Source: Acidobacteriota bacterium (GTDB lineage: Bacteria; Acidobacteriota; Terriglobia; Terriglobales; Acidobacteriaceae). Taken from it: a stretch of 57,739 nucleotides of DNA. The position numbers were made by a program, and so were the translations under genes. Numbering within the stretch: position 1 is the first letter of the stretch; every line of letters starts with the position of its first letter. Below are positions 1 to 7,558 of the stretch, in pieces. The stretch is taken from assembly GCA_013289875.1 (NCBI GenBank), contig JABCZC010000031.1, forward strand, positions 1 to 57,739, in the 5' to 3' direction. Under the pieces are notes generated by a model. The model was not told where the DNA came from and made no database searches. It saw only the letters and a list, made by a program, of their open reading frames with translations.

Positions 1-279
1 TTGGGAGAGTCCGGCTGCGATGCGTGGACGTTGGCACGCATCGCGGGACACAGCTCCATTGCAATTTCAAGCCGGTATGTTCACCCCTCAGAGGATGTCG
101 TGCTAAATGCCATGGAGCGAATGAGTGGGCACAAAATTGGGCACAGTAGGAATATTGCGGGTGTGCTCCCCGCAGCGATTCCATTGCAAGTTGTAGAAGG
201 TAAAGGAGAAGGGTGGTGCGCCCGGAGAGATTCGAACTCCCGACCTATTGCTCCGGAGGCAATCGCTCTATCCAGCTGA
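1..279 (+). CDS. Tyrosine recombinase (phage/ICE-type integrase), C-terminal end only
   Basis: Only the last part of the gene lies in the window; the 5' end is off the left edge. The visible start reads like the C-terminal catalytic block of tyrosine recombinases: a G-H-S-S box (His at visible residue 17) followed by S-R-Y-V-H-P, whose Tyr26 would be the nucleophile that attacks DNA. The frame then runs on without a stop into the antisense of a tRNA-Arg gene, so the last ~20 residues are encoded by the tRNA. This is what happens when an integrase gene sits at the end of an element inserted in a tRNA 3' end. The integrated element, if still present, lies to the left. Family is clear; the activity of the full gene cannot be judged. 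Confidence 0.75.
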   Translation: MGESGCDAWTLARIAGHSSIAISSRYVHPSEDVVLNAMERMSGHKIGHSRNIAGVLPAAIPLQVVEGKGEGWCARRDSNSRPIAPEAIALSS

Positions 280-290
280 GCTACGGGCGC
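214..290 (-). tRNA. tRNA-Arg (anticodon CCG)
   Basis: The minus strand folds as a complete cloverleaf: acceptor GCGCCCG pairs with CGGGCGC, the D-arm is GCTC/GAGC, the anticodon stem is ATTGC/GCAAT around loop CTCCGGA (anticodon CCG, reading CGG), and the T-arm is GGGAG/CTCTC with TTCGAAT in the loop. The discriminator A is followed by an encoded CCA at 216-214. The 3' half overlaps the end of the recombinase frame on the other strand, so this is the likely integration site (attB) of the element to the left, with the tRNA restored after integration. Confidence 0.95.
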
Positions 291-400
291 GCTCCTTAAG
301 AATACTACGGCGGGCGTCGAGAATCACCCGCGGCTTTGACAGACCACATCCATCCGCGGTCTTATGGACTCGGTCCACTCATCCCGCAAGGAGATCTTCT

Positions 401-961
401 ATGCTCCGCAAACGATTCTGTTGCAGAATTTTCCTGCTTGCCGCCGCCGTTCTGTTTTCACTTACTTACGTACACGCTCAGTGCGATCCGCATAATCCGA
501 ACCCTCCCAGCCCTCCCGCGCAGGCCAGCGTCACACTGGGCGGAAAGGACGTCACCATCTATTACTGCGCGCCCTCCTTGAAAGGACGCAAGATCGGGGT
601 TGACCTCGCCCCCTATGGCAAGGTCTGGCGCACCGGAGCAAACTCGGCGACCACGCTCAAGACACCCTCCGGCCTTCGCATCGGGGATCTGGCGGTTCCC
701 GCGGGAACCTACACGATCTATAGTCTGCCCGAGGAGCACGGCTGGACATTAATCGTCAATAAGCAGACTGGCCAATGGGGTACGGTCTACAACCAGGATC
801 AGGACCTGGGCCGAGTCAAGATGCTCGAAGGCGTCATTCCCAGCGCGCCGGTCGAGACCTTCAAGATCGCCTTCGAACACACGGCAGGAAATAAGACCGA
901 GCTTCACCTGCTCTGGGGGACAACCAACGTCTTCGTCCCGGTAGTCGCTGTTAGTCCTTAG
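401..961 (+). CDS. Secreted DUF2911 domain protein
   Basis: A 186-residue protein with an N-terminal signal peptide (basic start, hydrophobic stretch, likely cut after V-H-A before Gln) and then a single DUF2911 domain. The family hallmarks are visible: a beta-strand with I-Y-Y-C-A-P, 'LKGRKI', 'PYGKVWRTGAN' and 'PAGTYTIYSLP'. DUF2911 proteins are common as exported proteins in Bacteroidota and Acidobacteriota; their function is unknown. The ATG at 401 is preferred over longer alternatives because AAGGAG lies at 388-393 and the signal peptide starts there. It stands alone, with no same-strand partner close by. Confidence 0.85.
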   Translation: MLRKRFCCRIFLLAAAVLFSLTYVHAQCDPHNPNPPSPPAQASVTLGGKDVTIYYCAPSLKGRKIGVDLAPYGKVWRTGANSATTLKTPSGLRIGDLAVPAGTYTIYSLPEEHGWTLIVNKQTGQWGTVYNQDQDLGRVKMLEGVIPSAPVETFKIAFEHTAGNKTELHLLWGTTNVFVPVVAVSP

Positions 962-1152
962 CCTGTACGTTGATGGCCAGGGGATTCTTGGCTTGTCTGA
1001 TGAGGAACGGAAAGATTGACGCGAGGCATGCATGGACTCGCTGCGGTGATCGACGATCTCAGAGCGAGAAGGACAGAGGAGATGATCGTATTCGTCCTAC
1101 AAAGCGATCGATTGAGTCAACGGGCAGAGTTTTAGCAGCGCGCCTAAGTAAG

Positions 1153-1455
1153 TCAGCCTAGGTCGGAGTTGCATTCCGTGTTTATTCGGGCTTGTAACTC
1201 CTTCAACAAATGTCGCGTGTAGATGCCGGTTGCCACGAATCTTGCGCGCTGATGAATCATCTCGAGGAGAATCTCTTCGCCGCTCTTGTCGATCACGGTA
1301 ACGTCGCTAAGGACAACAACACGGGACCTGTCCGAACATCGATCGAGCGAAACCCGCCAGTTTGCCCTGAGTTCGGAGGCAAAGTCTCCAGTTAACTGGC
1401 CCTGAAGAATCCACTTCTCTTCTGCCGGGCTCTCTTCTACCGTGATCCTCAACAT
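1153..1455 (-). CDS. STAS-like domain protein
   Basis: A small protein of about 100 residues with a beta-alpha pattern typical of STAS/anti-anti-sigma-like domains: an N-terminal 'W-I-L-Q-G-Q-L-T-G' strand, then 'VVVLSDVTVIDKSGEEILLEM', in which D-K-S-G matches the conserved loop after the central strand where anti-sigma-factor antagonists carry the phosphorylated Ser. The ATG at 1455 (M-L-R-I-T) is chosen; a longer frame to 1503 adds 16 residues that look unlike the family. Such stand-alone STAS-like proteins are frequent in acidobacteria and are of unknown role. No anti-sigma kinase is adjacent. Confidence 0.6.
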   Translation of the reverse strand: MLRITVEESPAEEKWILQGQLTGDFASELRANWRVSLDRCSDRSRVVVLSDVTVIDKSGEEILLEMIHQRARFVATGIYTRHLLKELQARINTECNSDLG

Positions 1456-1693
1456 GGCAATCTTCAGCGTTAAAATGTCAGAATTTCTGTCCACCCTTCC
1501 CAAAAACTCTGGCCTTGTTAAACATCAGGAATGCTTATAAACGCCGCAAAATCATGCCAGGGCGCATGCATAACTCACAGGCAATCCAGTTGCCAGAGGA
1601 TCACTGCATTGATCTTTTCCGGGATTACGAATTAAAAGGAGTTAGAGCTACTCCATCGGAGGATTTGCCGGAAAGCTTTACGAATGACCTGCT

Positions 1694-1725
1694 TGCCAAC
1701 TGGCACTGCCGTCAATATGTTGGCA
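1694..1725. promoter_or_regulatory. TGCCAA / TGGCA / TTGGCA motif cluster
   Basis: Just beyond the 3' end of the sigma-54 activator gene lies TGCCAA (1694-1699), TGGCA (1701-1705) and TTGGCA (1720-1725), an inverted arrangement that closely resembles the one at 3949-3983 on the other side of the same gene. It could be a second binding site of the activator or a coincidence; only the sequence similarity supports it. Confidence 0.25.
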
Positions 1726-1730
1726 CTCAT

Positions 1731-3821
1731 TCAGTGGCGAACAGGACGTGTGATTCCGAGCTTCTGCATGCGGAACTGCAGCGTTGGTCGTTTCAATCCT
1801 AATCTGGCGGCCGCGCCGTTCGGGCCGGAGAAGACCCAGTTCGACTGCTCGAGAACATAGAGGATATGCCGCCTCTCCATCTCCTCCAGAGTCATCACGC
1901 CGTTGCCGCCTTCGTTCTCCGTAAGCCGAGGCTTCAAATCTGAAATCGGCACCTTGAGTTCCTTGCCCGACGACAGAATGACCGCGCGTTCTATTACGTT
2001 CTGGAGCTCGCGAATGTTTCCAGGCCATGGGTAGCGGACGAGGGCGTTCATCGTTTCGGTAGAGATCGTGTCGATCTGTTTCTTCATCAGGCGAGCAAAA
2101 TGCTGGGCGAAGTGCCGGACCAGGAAGGGGATGTCTTCGGACCGGTCACGCAGAGGGGGCACATGGATCGGGAACACATTCAACCGGTAGAACAAATCGG
2201 AGCGGAACTTTTGAGCGTCGACCATTGCGTGCAGATCTCGATTGGTTGCGGCGATGAGACGCGCGTCTGAGCGCAAAGTGCGGGAACTGCCCAATCGCTC
2301 GAATTCGCGCTCCTGCAGGACGCGCAACAGCTTTGGCTGCAACTCGAGCGGTATTTCTCCAACTTCGTCGAGAAATATGGTCCCTTCCGACGCCAGTTCA
2401 AAGCGTCCTATGCGTTGCGCAATCGCCCCGGTGAAGGCTCCTTTCTCGTGACCAAAGAGCTCACTTTCGAGCAGTCCTGTCGGGATGGCCGCGCAGTTGA
2501 GCTTGACGAATGGATGAGAACTGCGCCGGCTCAGTTTGTGCACGGCGCGTGCGATGAGCTCTTTGCCGCTGCCCGTTTCGCCGTAAACAAGAACGGTGGA
2601 ATCTGTTGGAGCCACAGCCTGAACTTGGCGCAGCACGCGAAGAAGAACGGTACTGTTGCCAACAATCTCTTCGAAATTCAGCTCGTTCCGTATCTCGTCC
2701 TCGAAGTAGAGCTTTTCCTGCGCGAGCCGGTCGGAGAGTTCAGAAATCTTTCGATAGGCGACCGCGTTATCAATCGCGATCGCTATTTGGCCAGCGATCT
2801 GAAGCAGGAACTCCACATCCTGGTGAGTGAAGAATTCTCTCCGCAGCCTTGCCACAGAGAGCACCCCGAGCGTGCGGTTGCAACGGATCAAGGGGACAAA
2901 GCACATCGCCTGAAATCTCTCCAGTGATGTCCGCTTTTTATCGAGAGATTGCGGCAGTTTCTCGCTAGTGTTGCCAGTCCATGGTTTGCCCGCGCGAAAG
3001 ACTCGTTCGGCGAGCTCCTGGGGAAAGGCATAGCCTCTCGAGGGCACTTCTTCGGTGTCGGAAGAATCCATCGCATGAATTTCCAGGCATTGGTTGTCGG
3101 CGGCTGGCAGCATGAGAGCGACCGCATCGAGTTGCATTACATTGCGAATGCCTGGGGAGATGGCCTGGATCAACTGCCTGGGTTCCTGATTGGAGACGAC
3201 GCTGTTGTTCAGGTCGAGAATGAACTTAAGCTTCGTCCGCTCATTTTCAAGCTGCAGGCGCGCTCTCTCAGAAGCCGCGAAGTTCAGGCGATCGTCGAGC
3301 GCCAGGGCCACATGGTCGGCAGCCAGGACCAAGAAGGAAATGTCCTCTTCGGAAAAAGCATCTTCAGACGAACGTCCGACACATAGGACTCCCAGCGGAC
3401 GAAGCGCCGTTCCCAGCGGCAGAATGCAAAGCGACCGGTCCCCATTTGAACGGAACCATTCCATGTTCTCCCGAAAGTTGGCTTCCTCAGCGATGGAGGG
3501 AATCATCAGCGGCTTCTGGTTCTCATGTACCCATTGATATACCGATGGGGTGGGCCAGTAAAAATCCGGAGGAGCCAGAGACTTCAGACCATGGCCGTTA
3601 ACAGCACAGATCGATAGGGGATTCGAACCGTCCATTTGGATAACCATGACGGTGTTGGCGGGTATGAAGGTGTGCAGCTCTGAGGGAAGTGTCTTTAGAA
3701 GGTCTTCTTTGTCGCGATGCTGCCTTAGCTGGCGCGTGAAACGGAGGAACCCTTGATCGCTCTCCGCAAATGAACGATGACGAACGGCGCCGGATTCTCG
3801 ATTGTTGCGTTGACTCTCCAT
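1731..3821 (-). CDS. Sigma-54-dependent transcriptional activator (GAF-GAF-AAA+-Fis)
   Basis: A 696-residue enhancer-binding protein. Two GAF-like sensor domains (about residues 40-180 and 200-350) precede a sigma-54 AAA+ domain with Walker A GETGSGKE (414-421), the sigma-54-contacting GAFTGA loop (461-466), Walker B IFLDE (482-486) and the arginine-rich 'FRSDLFYRLNVFPI' block. The C terminus (about 660-690) is a Fis-type helix-turn-helix. The layout resembles FhlA-type activators; the GAF domains would sense a small molecule or redox signal, with no receiver domain. It is divergent from the radical SAM gene at 4200, and a strong sigma-54 promoter lies in the shared 378-bp gap, so control of the 4.2-11.3 kb operon is the natural inference. 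The ATG at 3821 has only a weak ribosome-binding site. Confidence 0.93.
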   Translation of the reverse strand: MESQRNNRESGAVRHRSFAESDQGFLRFTRQLRQHRDKEDLLKTLPSELHTFIPANTVMVIQMDGSNPLSICAVNGHGLKSLAPPDFYWPTPSVYQWVHENQKPLMIPSIAEEANFRENMEWFRSNGDRSLCILPLGTALRPLGVLCVGRSSEDAFSEEDISFLVLAADHVALALDDRLNFAASERARLQLENERTKLKFILDLNNSVVSNQEPRQLIQAISPGIRNVMQLDAVALMLPAADNQCLEIHAMDSSDTEEVPSRGYAFPQELAERVFRAGKPWTGNTSEKLPQSLDKKRTSLERFQAMCFVPLIRCNRTLGVLSVARLRREFFTHQDVEFLLQIAGQIAIAIDNAVAYRKISELSDRLAQEKLYFEDEIRNELNFEEIVGNSTVLLRVLRQVQAVAPTDSTVLVYGETGSGKELIARAVHKLSRRSSHPFVKLNCAAIPTGLLESELFGHEKGAFTGAIAQRIGRFELASEGTIFLDEVGEIPLELQPKLLRVLQEREFERLGSSRTLRSDARLIAATNRDLHAMVDAQKFRSDLFYRLNVFPIHVPPLRDRSEDIPFLVRHFAQHFARLMKKQIDTISTETMNALVRYPWPGNIRELQNVIERAVILSSGKELKVPISDLKPRLTENEGGNGVMTLEEMERRHILYVLEQSNWVFSGPNGAAARLGLKRPTLQFRMQKLGITRPVRH

Positions 3822-3948
3822 CTAAGTCCAAGAAAATCTAATTCAAGCGATCCCGCAAACGGCTAGCTCATAGATGATCGAAAGGTTCATAAGGTAGCAA
3901 CAAAGACCTCCTTGAGCACATTCACTCGCCGTCTTGGACGAGGCGGCC

Positions 3949-3983
3949 TGCCAATAATCTGGCATCCGGCTAATCAGTTGGCA
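3949..3983. promoter_or_regulatory. Candidate upstream activator site (TGCCAA...TGGCA...TTGGCA)
   Basis: TGCCAA (3949-3954) is inverted relative to TGGCA (3960-3964) and to TTGGCA (3978-3983). The cluster lies about 100 bp upstream of the sigma-54 promoter at 4079, a usual distance for an enhancer bound by a Fis-type activator. A similar cluster is found at 1694-1725. The assignment to the neighbouring activator is inference. Confidence 0.4.
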
Positions 3984-4078
3984 TTTGGCGTGTCGCCGGT
4001 CCAGAAGTATTTCTTGCGACCCCGGATCAAGCTGCTTTTTATCAAATACTTACTGCTGAAAATTCTTACTTAACGGTC

Positions 4079-4094
4079 TGGCGCGTTATGTGCA
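4079..4094 (+). promoter_or_regulatory. Sigma-54 (RpoN) -24/-12 promoter
   Basis: The sequence TGGCGCG-TTAT-GTGCA has the invariant GG (4080-4081) and GC (4092-4093) separated by exactly ten bases and matches the TGGCACG-N4-TTGCA consensus at all but two positions. Transcription would start near 4105, about 95 bp before the radical SAM start codon at 4200. The divergent gene encodes a sigma-54 activator, which strongly favours a real promoter. Confidence 0.7.
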
Positions 4095-4199
4095 ACGGCA
4101 CAGCTGTTCACTTGATAAGTATTGCACTGTCACAGACTTCAGATGGTCGTCTAGAACACATATTTCGCAAGAAAGAAGTTTTGACCTTGGAGGGTCCGG

Positions 4200-5486
4200 A
4201 TGGCTGTGGAACAGCACACGGAGCAAACTTCGAATTTTCGCCTTGACGTACCTTTGCATAATCTTCTTACGCATTCCCAGGCTCCGCCGATGGGGCTTTA
4301 TCCTCTAGGTCAACCTCAGACTTTTCCAGCGCCCATCTTTCCGCAGCAGCCGGATCTGCTCGGGCCAGCCGACGAATCTGTAGACTGGGTTCCACCTGAA
4401 AAGCGGAAGTGGAAGCCGGGCCAGATTTACCACGCGATGCAGGGCTGGCTCTTCCCGTATATTCATTCGCGCGTCACGGCCGGCGACTTCCACCCCCTGA
4501 TCGCGTACCTGTTCACGGAGTTCAAGTGCAACCTGGACTGCCACTACTGCTGGGCCTTCGACAACAAAGTCAAAGGCATGAGCGAAGACACGGCGAAGCG
4601 GTCCGTGGACTGGCTGCACGGCACCGGCTGCCGGGTGCTGGCATACATGGGAGGCGAGCCGCTACTGCGTCCGGACCTCATCCACAAGATCACGTACTAT
4701 GCGGCGAAAAAGAACTTCTGGATTTATCTGCCCACCAATGCGCGGCTGCTTCGAACGGATGTGATCGATAAACTCGCAGACGCGGGCCTCTCGACATTCA
4801 ATATCGCGGTCGATGCGGTCGATCTGAAACCGGGCCTGCCGAAGGCTCTGGTCCCCATCCGCAAACAGTTTGATTACCTGGTCCGCAAGCAGTACGGCTA
4901 CGGCTATTCGGTCTTCCTGAATATCAACATCTGTCGCAACAACCTAGACGATGTGCGGGAGCTTACGGAGATCGCCCATGACTGCGGCATCGCGACCGAC
5001 TACCACATCAATGAGTCGCCACTGCTCGAGCAGGATGAGCATTTCAAGCACGCGGACAACAATGTCACCTATATCACTCGAGACGATTGGCCGGCTGTCG
5101 AGGAAACGATCCAGTGGCTGACCGAGAGGCAGGACTCGGGATACAAGATGGTGAACTCCAACACCCGGCTCTGGCAGATGGTCGGCTTCATGAAAGGCGA
5201 TCACTTCCCATGGAACTGCCGTGCCGGGCAGAACTCGATGATCATCCGCGTCGATGGGACACTCGCGCCCTGCTTCCCGATGTACACCGCAAGTTACGAC
5301 TGGGGCGTTGTAGGGGATCATAAATTCGATACGAAACAGCTCGACCATCAGAAAGAAACCTGCCAGACCCATTGTTTTTCGACGCTAAACCACATTCTTG
5401 GCTGGTGCTACAACGACCAGCGCGTTATTAAATACTTTTTCAAGCAGCTTGCCCATGGATTCCAGGGAATGAAAGGCCAGATGTAG
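4200..5486 (+). CDS. Radical SAM protein with C-terminal auxiliary cysteines
   Basis: A 428-residue radical S-adenosylmethionine enzyme. The [4Fe-4S]/SAM motif C-x3-C-x2-C is at C110, C114 and C117, followed by the SAM-amino-group loop GGEPLL (151-156). Five further cysteines (C340, C358, C388, C392, C403) in the C-terminal third suggest a SPASM-like auxiliary iron-sulphur cluster. The ~100 residues before the core are family-specific. ATG 4200 is preceded by GGAGGG at 4189-4194. It is the first gene of an apparent operon with the COG3581-like protein and the double BcrA-type ATPase, under a sigma-54 promoter. It may modify or assemble a partner of that ATP-driven electron-transfer system; the substrate is not evident. 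Confidence 0.88.
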   Translation: MAVEQHTEQTSNFRLDVPLHNLLTHSQAPPMGLYPLGQPQTFPAPIFPQQPDLLGPADESVDWVPPEKRKWKPGQIYHAMQGWLFPYIHSRVTAGDFHPLIAYLFTEFKCNLDCHYCWAFDNKVKGMSEDTAKRSVDWLHGTGCRVLAYMGGEPLLRPDLIHKITYYAAKKNFWIYLPTNARLLRTDVIDKLADAGLSTFNIAVDAVDLKPGLPKALVPIRKQFDYLVRKQYGYGYSVFLNINICRNNLDDVRELTEIAHDCGIATDYHINESPLLEQDEHFKHADNNVTYITRDDWPAVEETIQWLTERQDSGYKMVNSNTRLWQMVGFMKGDHFPWNCRAGQNSMIIRVDGTLAPCFPMYTASYDWGVVGDHKFDTKQLDHQKETCQTHCFSTLNHILGWCYNDQRVIKYFFKQLAHGFQGMKGQM

Positions 5487-5559
5487 CCGGCAGCCGGAGC
5501 GATCGCACGGATTTCTGCGTTACGCCAACCCCAACCTTTGACCCCAACAGGAGAGGCAT

Positions 5560-7344
5560 ATGCCAGCAGCAGAAGAAATCGTTCAGACCGATTTTGAAGT
5601 TGAAATTCAGGCACGCATCGACGCGGAACGGGCGCGGTTGCGCGCGGAGGCCGGGCTGGCACGCATGCGTGAGTTCAAGAAGCCGGTGGAGCGGACGTTC
5701 ACCGCCAAAGAACGTGACTACGTTACCATCCTTTTCGGCGGCCTCACCTGGAAGCACGAAGAGATGATCAAGGCTGTCTTTCACGGCAGCGGATATCGCT
5801 GCGAAAATATCCCAACCCCTGTTGTCGCCGATTTTCAGGCCGGCAAGGAGTTCGGCAATAACGGCCAGTGCAACCCGACCTATTTCACCGTCGGAAATCT
5901 CGTTCGCTATCTGCAGAGTCTCGAGCAGCAGGGACAGACAAAGCAGCAGATCATCGACAACTACGTCTTCTTTACAGCTGGGTCCTGCGGGCCGTGCCGC
6001 TTCGGCATGTATGAGGCGGAATATCGTTTCGCGTTGCAGAATTCAGGTTTTGAGGGTTTCCGCGTCCTCCTGTTTCAGCAGACCGATGGCATCAAGGCGG
6101 CGAGTGGCGAGCCTGGCCTGAAGTTTTCCGTCGACTTCGGAATGGGGATGCTCAATGCGCTCAATCTGGGCGATGTGCTGAACGAGTTGGTCTATCAGGT
6201 GCGTCCCTTTGAAGTGAAGAAGGGAGAGACGGACAAGGTGATCCACGATGCTGCAAAGACTCTGACCGACACCTTGCGCGACCGCAAGCGCTGGCATATC
6301 AACGAGGCCGCGCCGGAGTGGGCTAAGCCCTATCTCAACAAGCACGACAAGATCGCGGGGATCGGCTGCACCCTCGGAAAAGTCGCTCACAATCTATATG
6401 GCAAGGAATATATCGATGCCCTGCACGCCTGTCGCGACAGCATCGACGCAATCGAGGTTGATCGCCTGCGCGTGAAGCCGGTCATCAAGATCACCGGCGA
6501 ATTCTGGGCGCAGACCACCGAGGGTGACGGCAACTTCAACATGTTTGCCTTCCTGGAGCGCGAAGGCGCGCAGGTGCTGGTCGAGCCTATCGCTACCTGG
6601 ATCGCCTACATGATGTATGTGGCCAAGGAAGGCGCGAAGGCCCGCGCCTATGCCGAGGCGCCTTACCGCGATCCGAAGTGGTACGAGGTCAAGAAGCGCC
6701 TTGCAAACGAGCTAAAGCTCTTCAAGAAGACCGGCGGCCTGAGCGCCGGCAGCGCGATGTGGAACTTCTTCTATCACCGCACCATCAAGCACATGGGAGA
6801 CACCGCGCATCATCTCATCCCGCAGAAGGAGCTCTCGCGCTTGGCGCATCCGTTCTATCACCAGCTCGCACGCGGCGGAGAGGGCTACATGGAAGTGGGC
6901 AAGAACGTCTACTACACCGTCAACCATCTCTGCCACATGGTGCTGGCGCTGAAACCTTTCGGATGCATGCCATCGACGCAATCGGATGGCGTGCAGTCGA
7001 GGGTGATCAACAAGTATAAAGACATGATCTTTCTGCCCATCGAGACCTCCGGCGAGGGCGAGGTGAATGCTCACAGCCGCGTGCAGATGGCGCTGGCCGA
7101 GGCCAAAGCCAAATCGCGGGCGGAGTTCGACAGCGTTCTTGGGCAGACCGGCAAGTCACTCGATGATCTGCGCGACTACGTTGAAGGCCACCCGAAGCTG
7201 AAGCACGCACTCTATAAGGTCCCGCATCGCCAGGGAATCGCCGGAACCGCCGCACAGTTTGCCTGGCACGTCAGCGACCTCATGGACCGCGACCGGGCCT
7301 GGCGGCGGCAGGTGCGCGTTCCAATGACATCGCAGGTGGCGTGA
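5560..7344 (+). CDS. COG3581-type protein, 2-hydroxyacyl-CoA dehydratase activase-associated
   Basis: A 594-residue cytoplasmic protein matching the component that in clostridial giant 'CoA activase' proteins forms the C-terminal part (COG3581, related to 2-hydroxyglutaryl-CoA dehydratase subunits). Visible marks are 'NNGQCNPTYFTVGNLVRYL' with C104, and 'AGSCGPCRFGMYE' with C143 and C146, likely iron-sulphur ligands. AGGAGAGG at 5549-5556 fixes the start. It follows the radical SAM gene by 73 bp and precedes the ATPase partner at 7559. In known relatives the ATPase drives an electron at very low potential onto a double-cubane or [4Fe-4S] cluster of the acceptor protein; this gene is the plausible acceptor. 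The chemical substrate is unknown. Confidence 0.75.
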   Translation: MPAAEEIVQTDFEVEIQARIDAERARLRAEAGLARMREFKKPVERTFTAKERDYVTILFGGLTWKHEEMIKAVFHGSGYRCENIPTPVVADFQAGKEFGNNGQCNPTYFTVGNLVRYLQSLEQQGQTKQQIIDNYVFFTAGSCGPCRFGMYEAEYRFALQNSGFEGFRVLLFQQTDGIKAASGEPGLKFSVDFGMGMLNALNLGDVLNELVYQVRPFEVKKGETDKVIHDAAKTLTDTLRDRKRWHINEAAPEWAKPYLNKHDKIAGIGCTLGKVAHNLYGKEYIDALHACRDSIDAIEVDRLRVKPVIKITGEFWAQTTEGDGNFNMFAFLEREGAQVLVEPIATWIAYMMYVAKEGAKARAYAEAPYRDPKWYEVKKRLANELKLFKKTGGLSAGSAMWNFFYHRTIKHMGDTAHHLIPQKELSRLAHPFYHQLARGGEGYMEVGKNVYYTVNHLCHMVLALKPFGCMPSTQSDGVQSRVINKYKDMIFLPIETSGEGEVNAHSRVQMALAEAKAKSRAEFDSVLGQTGKSLDDLRDYVEGHPKLKHALYKVPHRQGIAGTAAQFAWHVSDLMDRDRAWRRQVRVPMTSQVA

Positions 7345-7547
7345 TGCGTGCCGCGCTTCGAGCAGTGATGGACGGCTGTACGATTCTGACGCTGGGCCTT
7401 CTTTCGGCGGCGCTGCTTTGCGCGTTCCGCTCACTGCGGTCGCAGCGCCCGTCAGCCGATCATAGCGATGTAACCGGCAAATTCGTACCTTTTGCGAAGA
7501 CTCTGTGCCGGCGGCCCGTCTTCTTATCGCGTGGCGAACTTCTGTAG
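7344..7547 (+). CDS. Small possible membrane protein
   Basis: A 67-codon frame whose ATG overlaps the stop of the preceding gene (TGATG), a pattern of translational coupling. The predicted product has one hydrophobic segment of about 17 residues near its N terminus and a basic tail. I recognise no family. It lies between two genes of the same operon, where a small subunit would be possible, but chance open frames of this length are common in GC-rich DNA. Confidence 0.3.
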   Translation: MRAALRAVMDGCTILTLGLLSAALLCAFRSLRSQRPSADHSDVTGKFVPFAKTLCRRPVFLSRGELL

Positions 7548-7558
7548 CTGAGGAAAAG

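Larger units (their letters stand above)
3822..4199. other. Divergent intergenic region between sigma-54 activator and radical SAM operon
   Basis: This 378-bp gap separates two divergent genes and contains no plausible coding sequence. It holds TGCCAA/TTGGCA inverted repeats near 3950-3983, an AT-rich stretch around 4035-4073, and a sigma-54-type promoter at 4079-4094. This is the standard arrangement of upstream activator sites, a bendable spacer and a -24/-12 promoter. Confidence 0.6.

Noticed and set aside
970..1161. 63-codon frame downstream of the DUF2911 gene
   Set aside because: Composition looks non-coding (Arg/Asp-rich, no family) and it overlaps the end of the STAS-like gene.
1515..1802. 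Rightward open frame of about 95 codons overlapping the 3' end of the sigma-54 activator gene
   Set aside because: It begins with TTG, lacks a clear ribosome-binding site, matches no family I recognise and ends inside the opposite-strand regulator.
3960..3980. Second possible sigma-54 promoter starting at TGGCAT or TTGGCAT
   Set aside because: No GC dinucleotide at the required distance of ten bases after GG; the site at 4079 fits far better.
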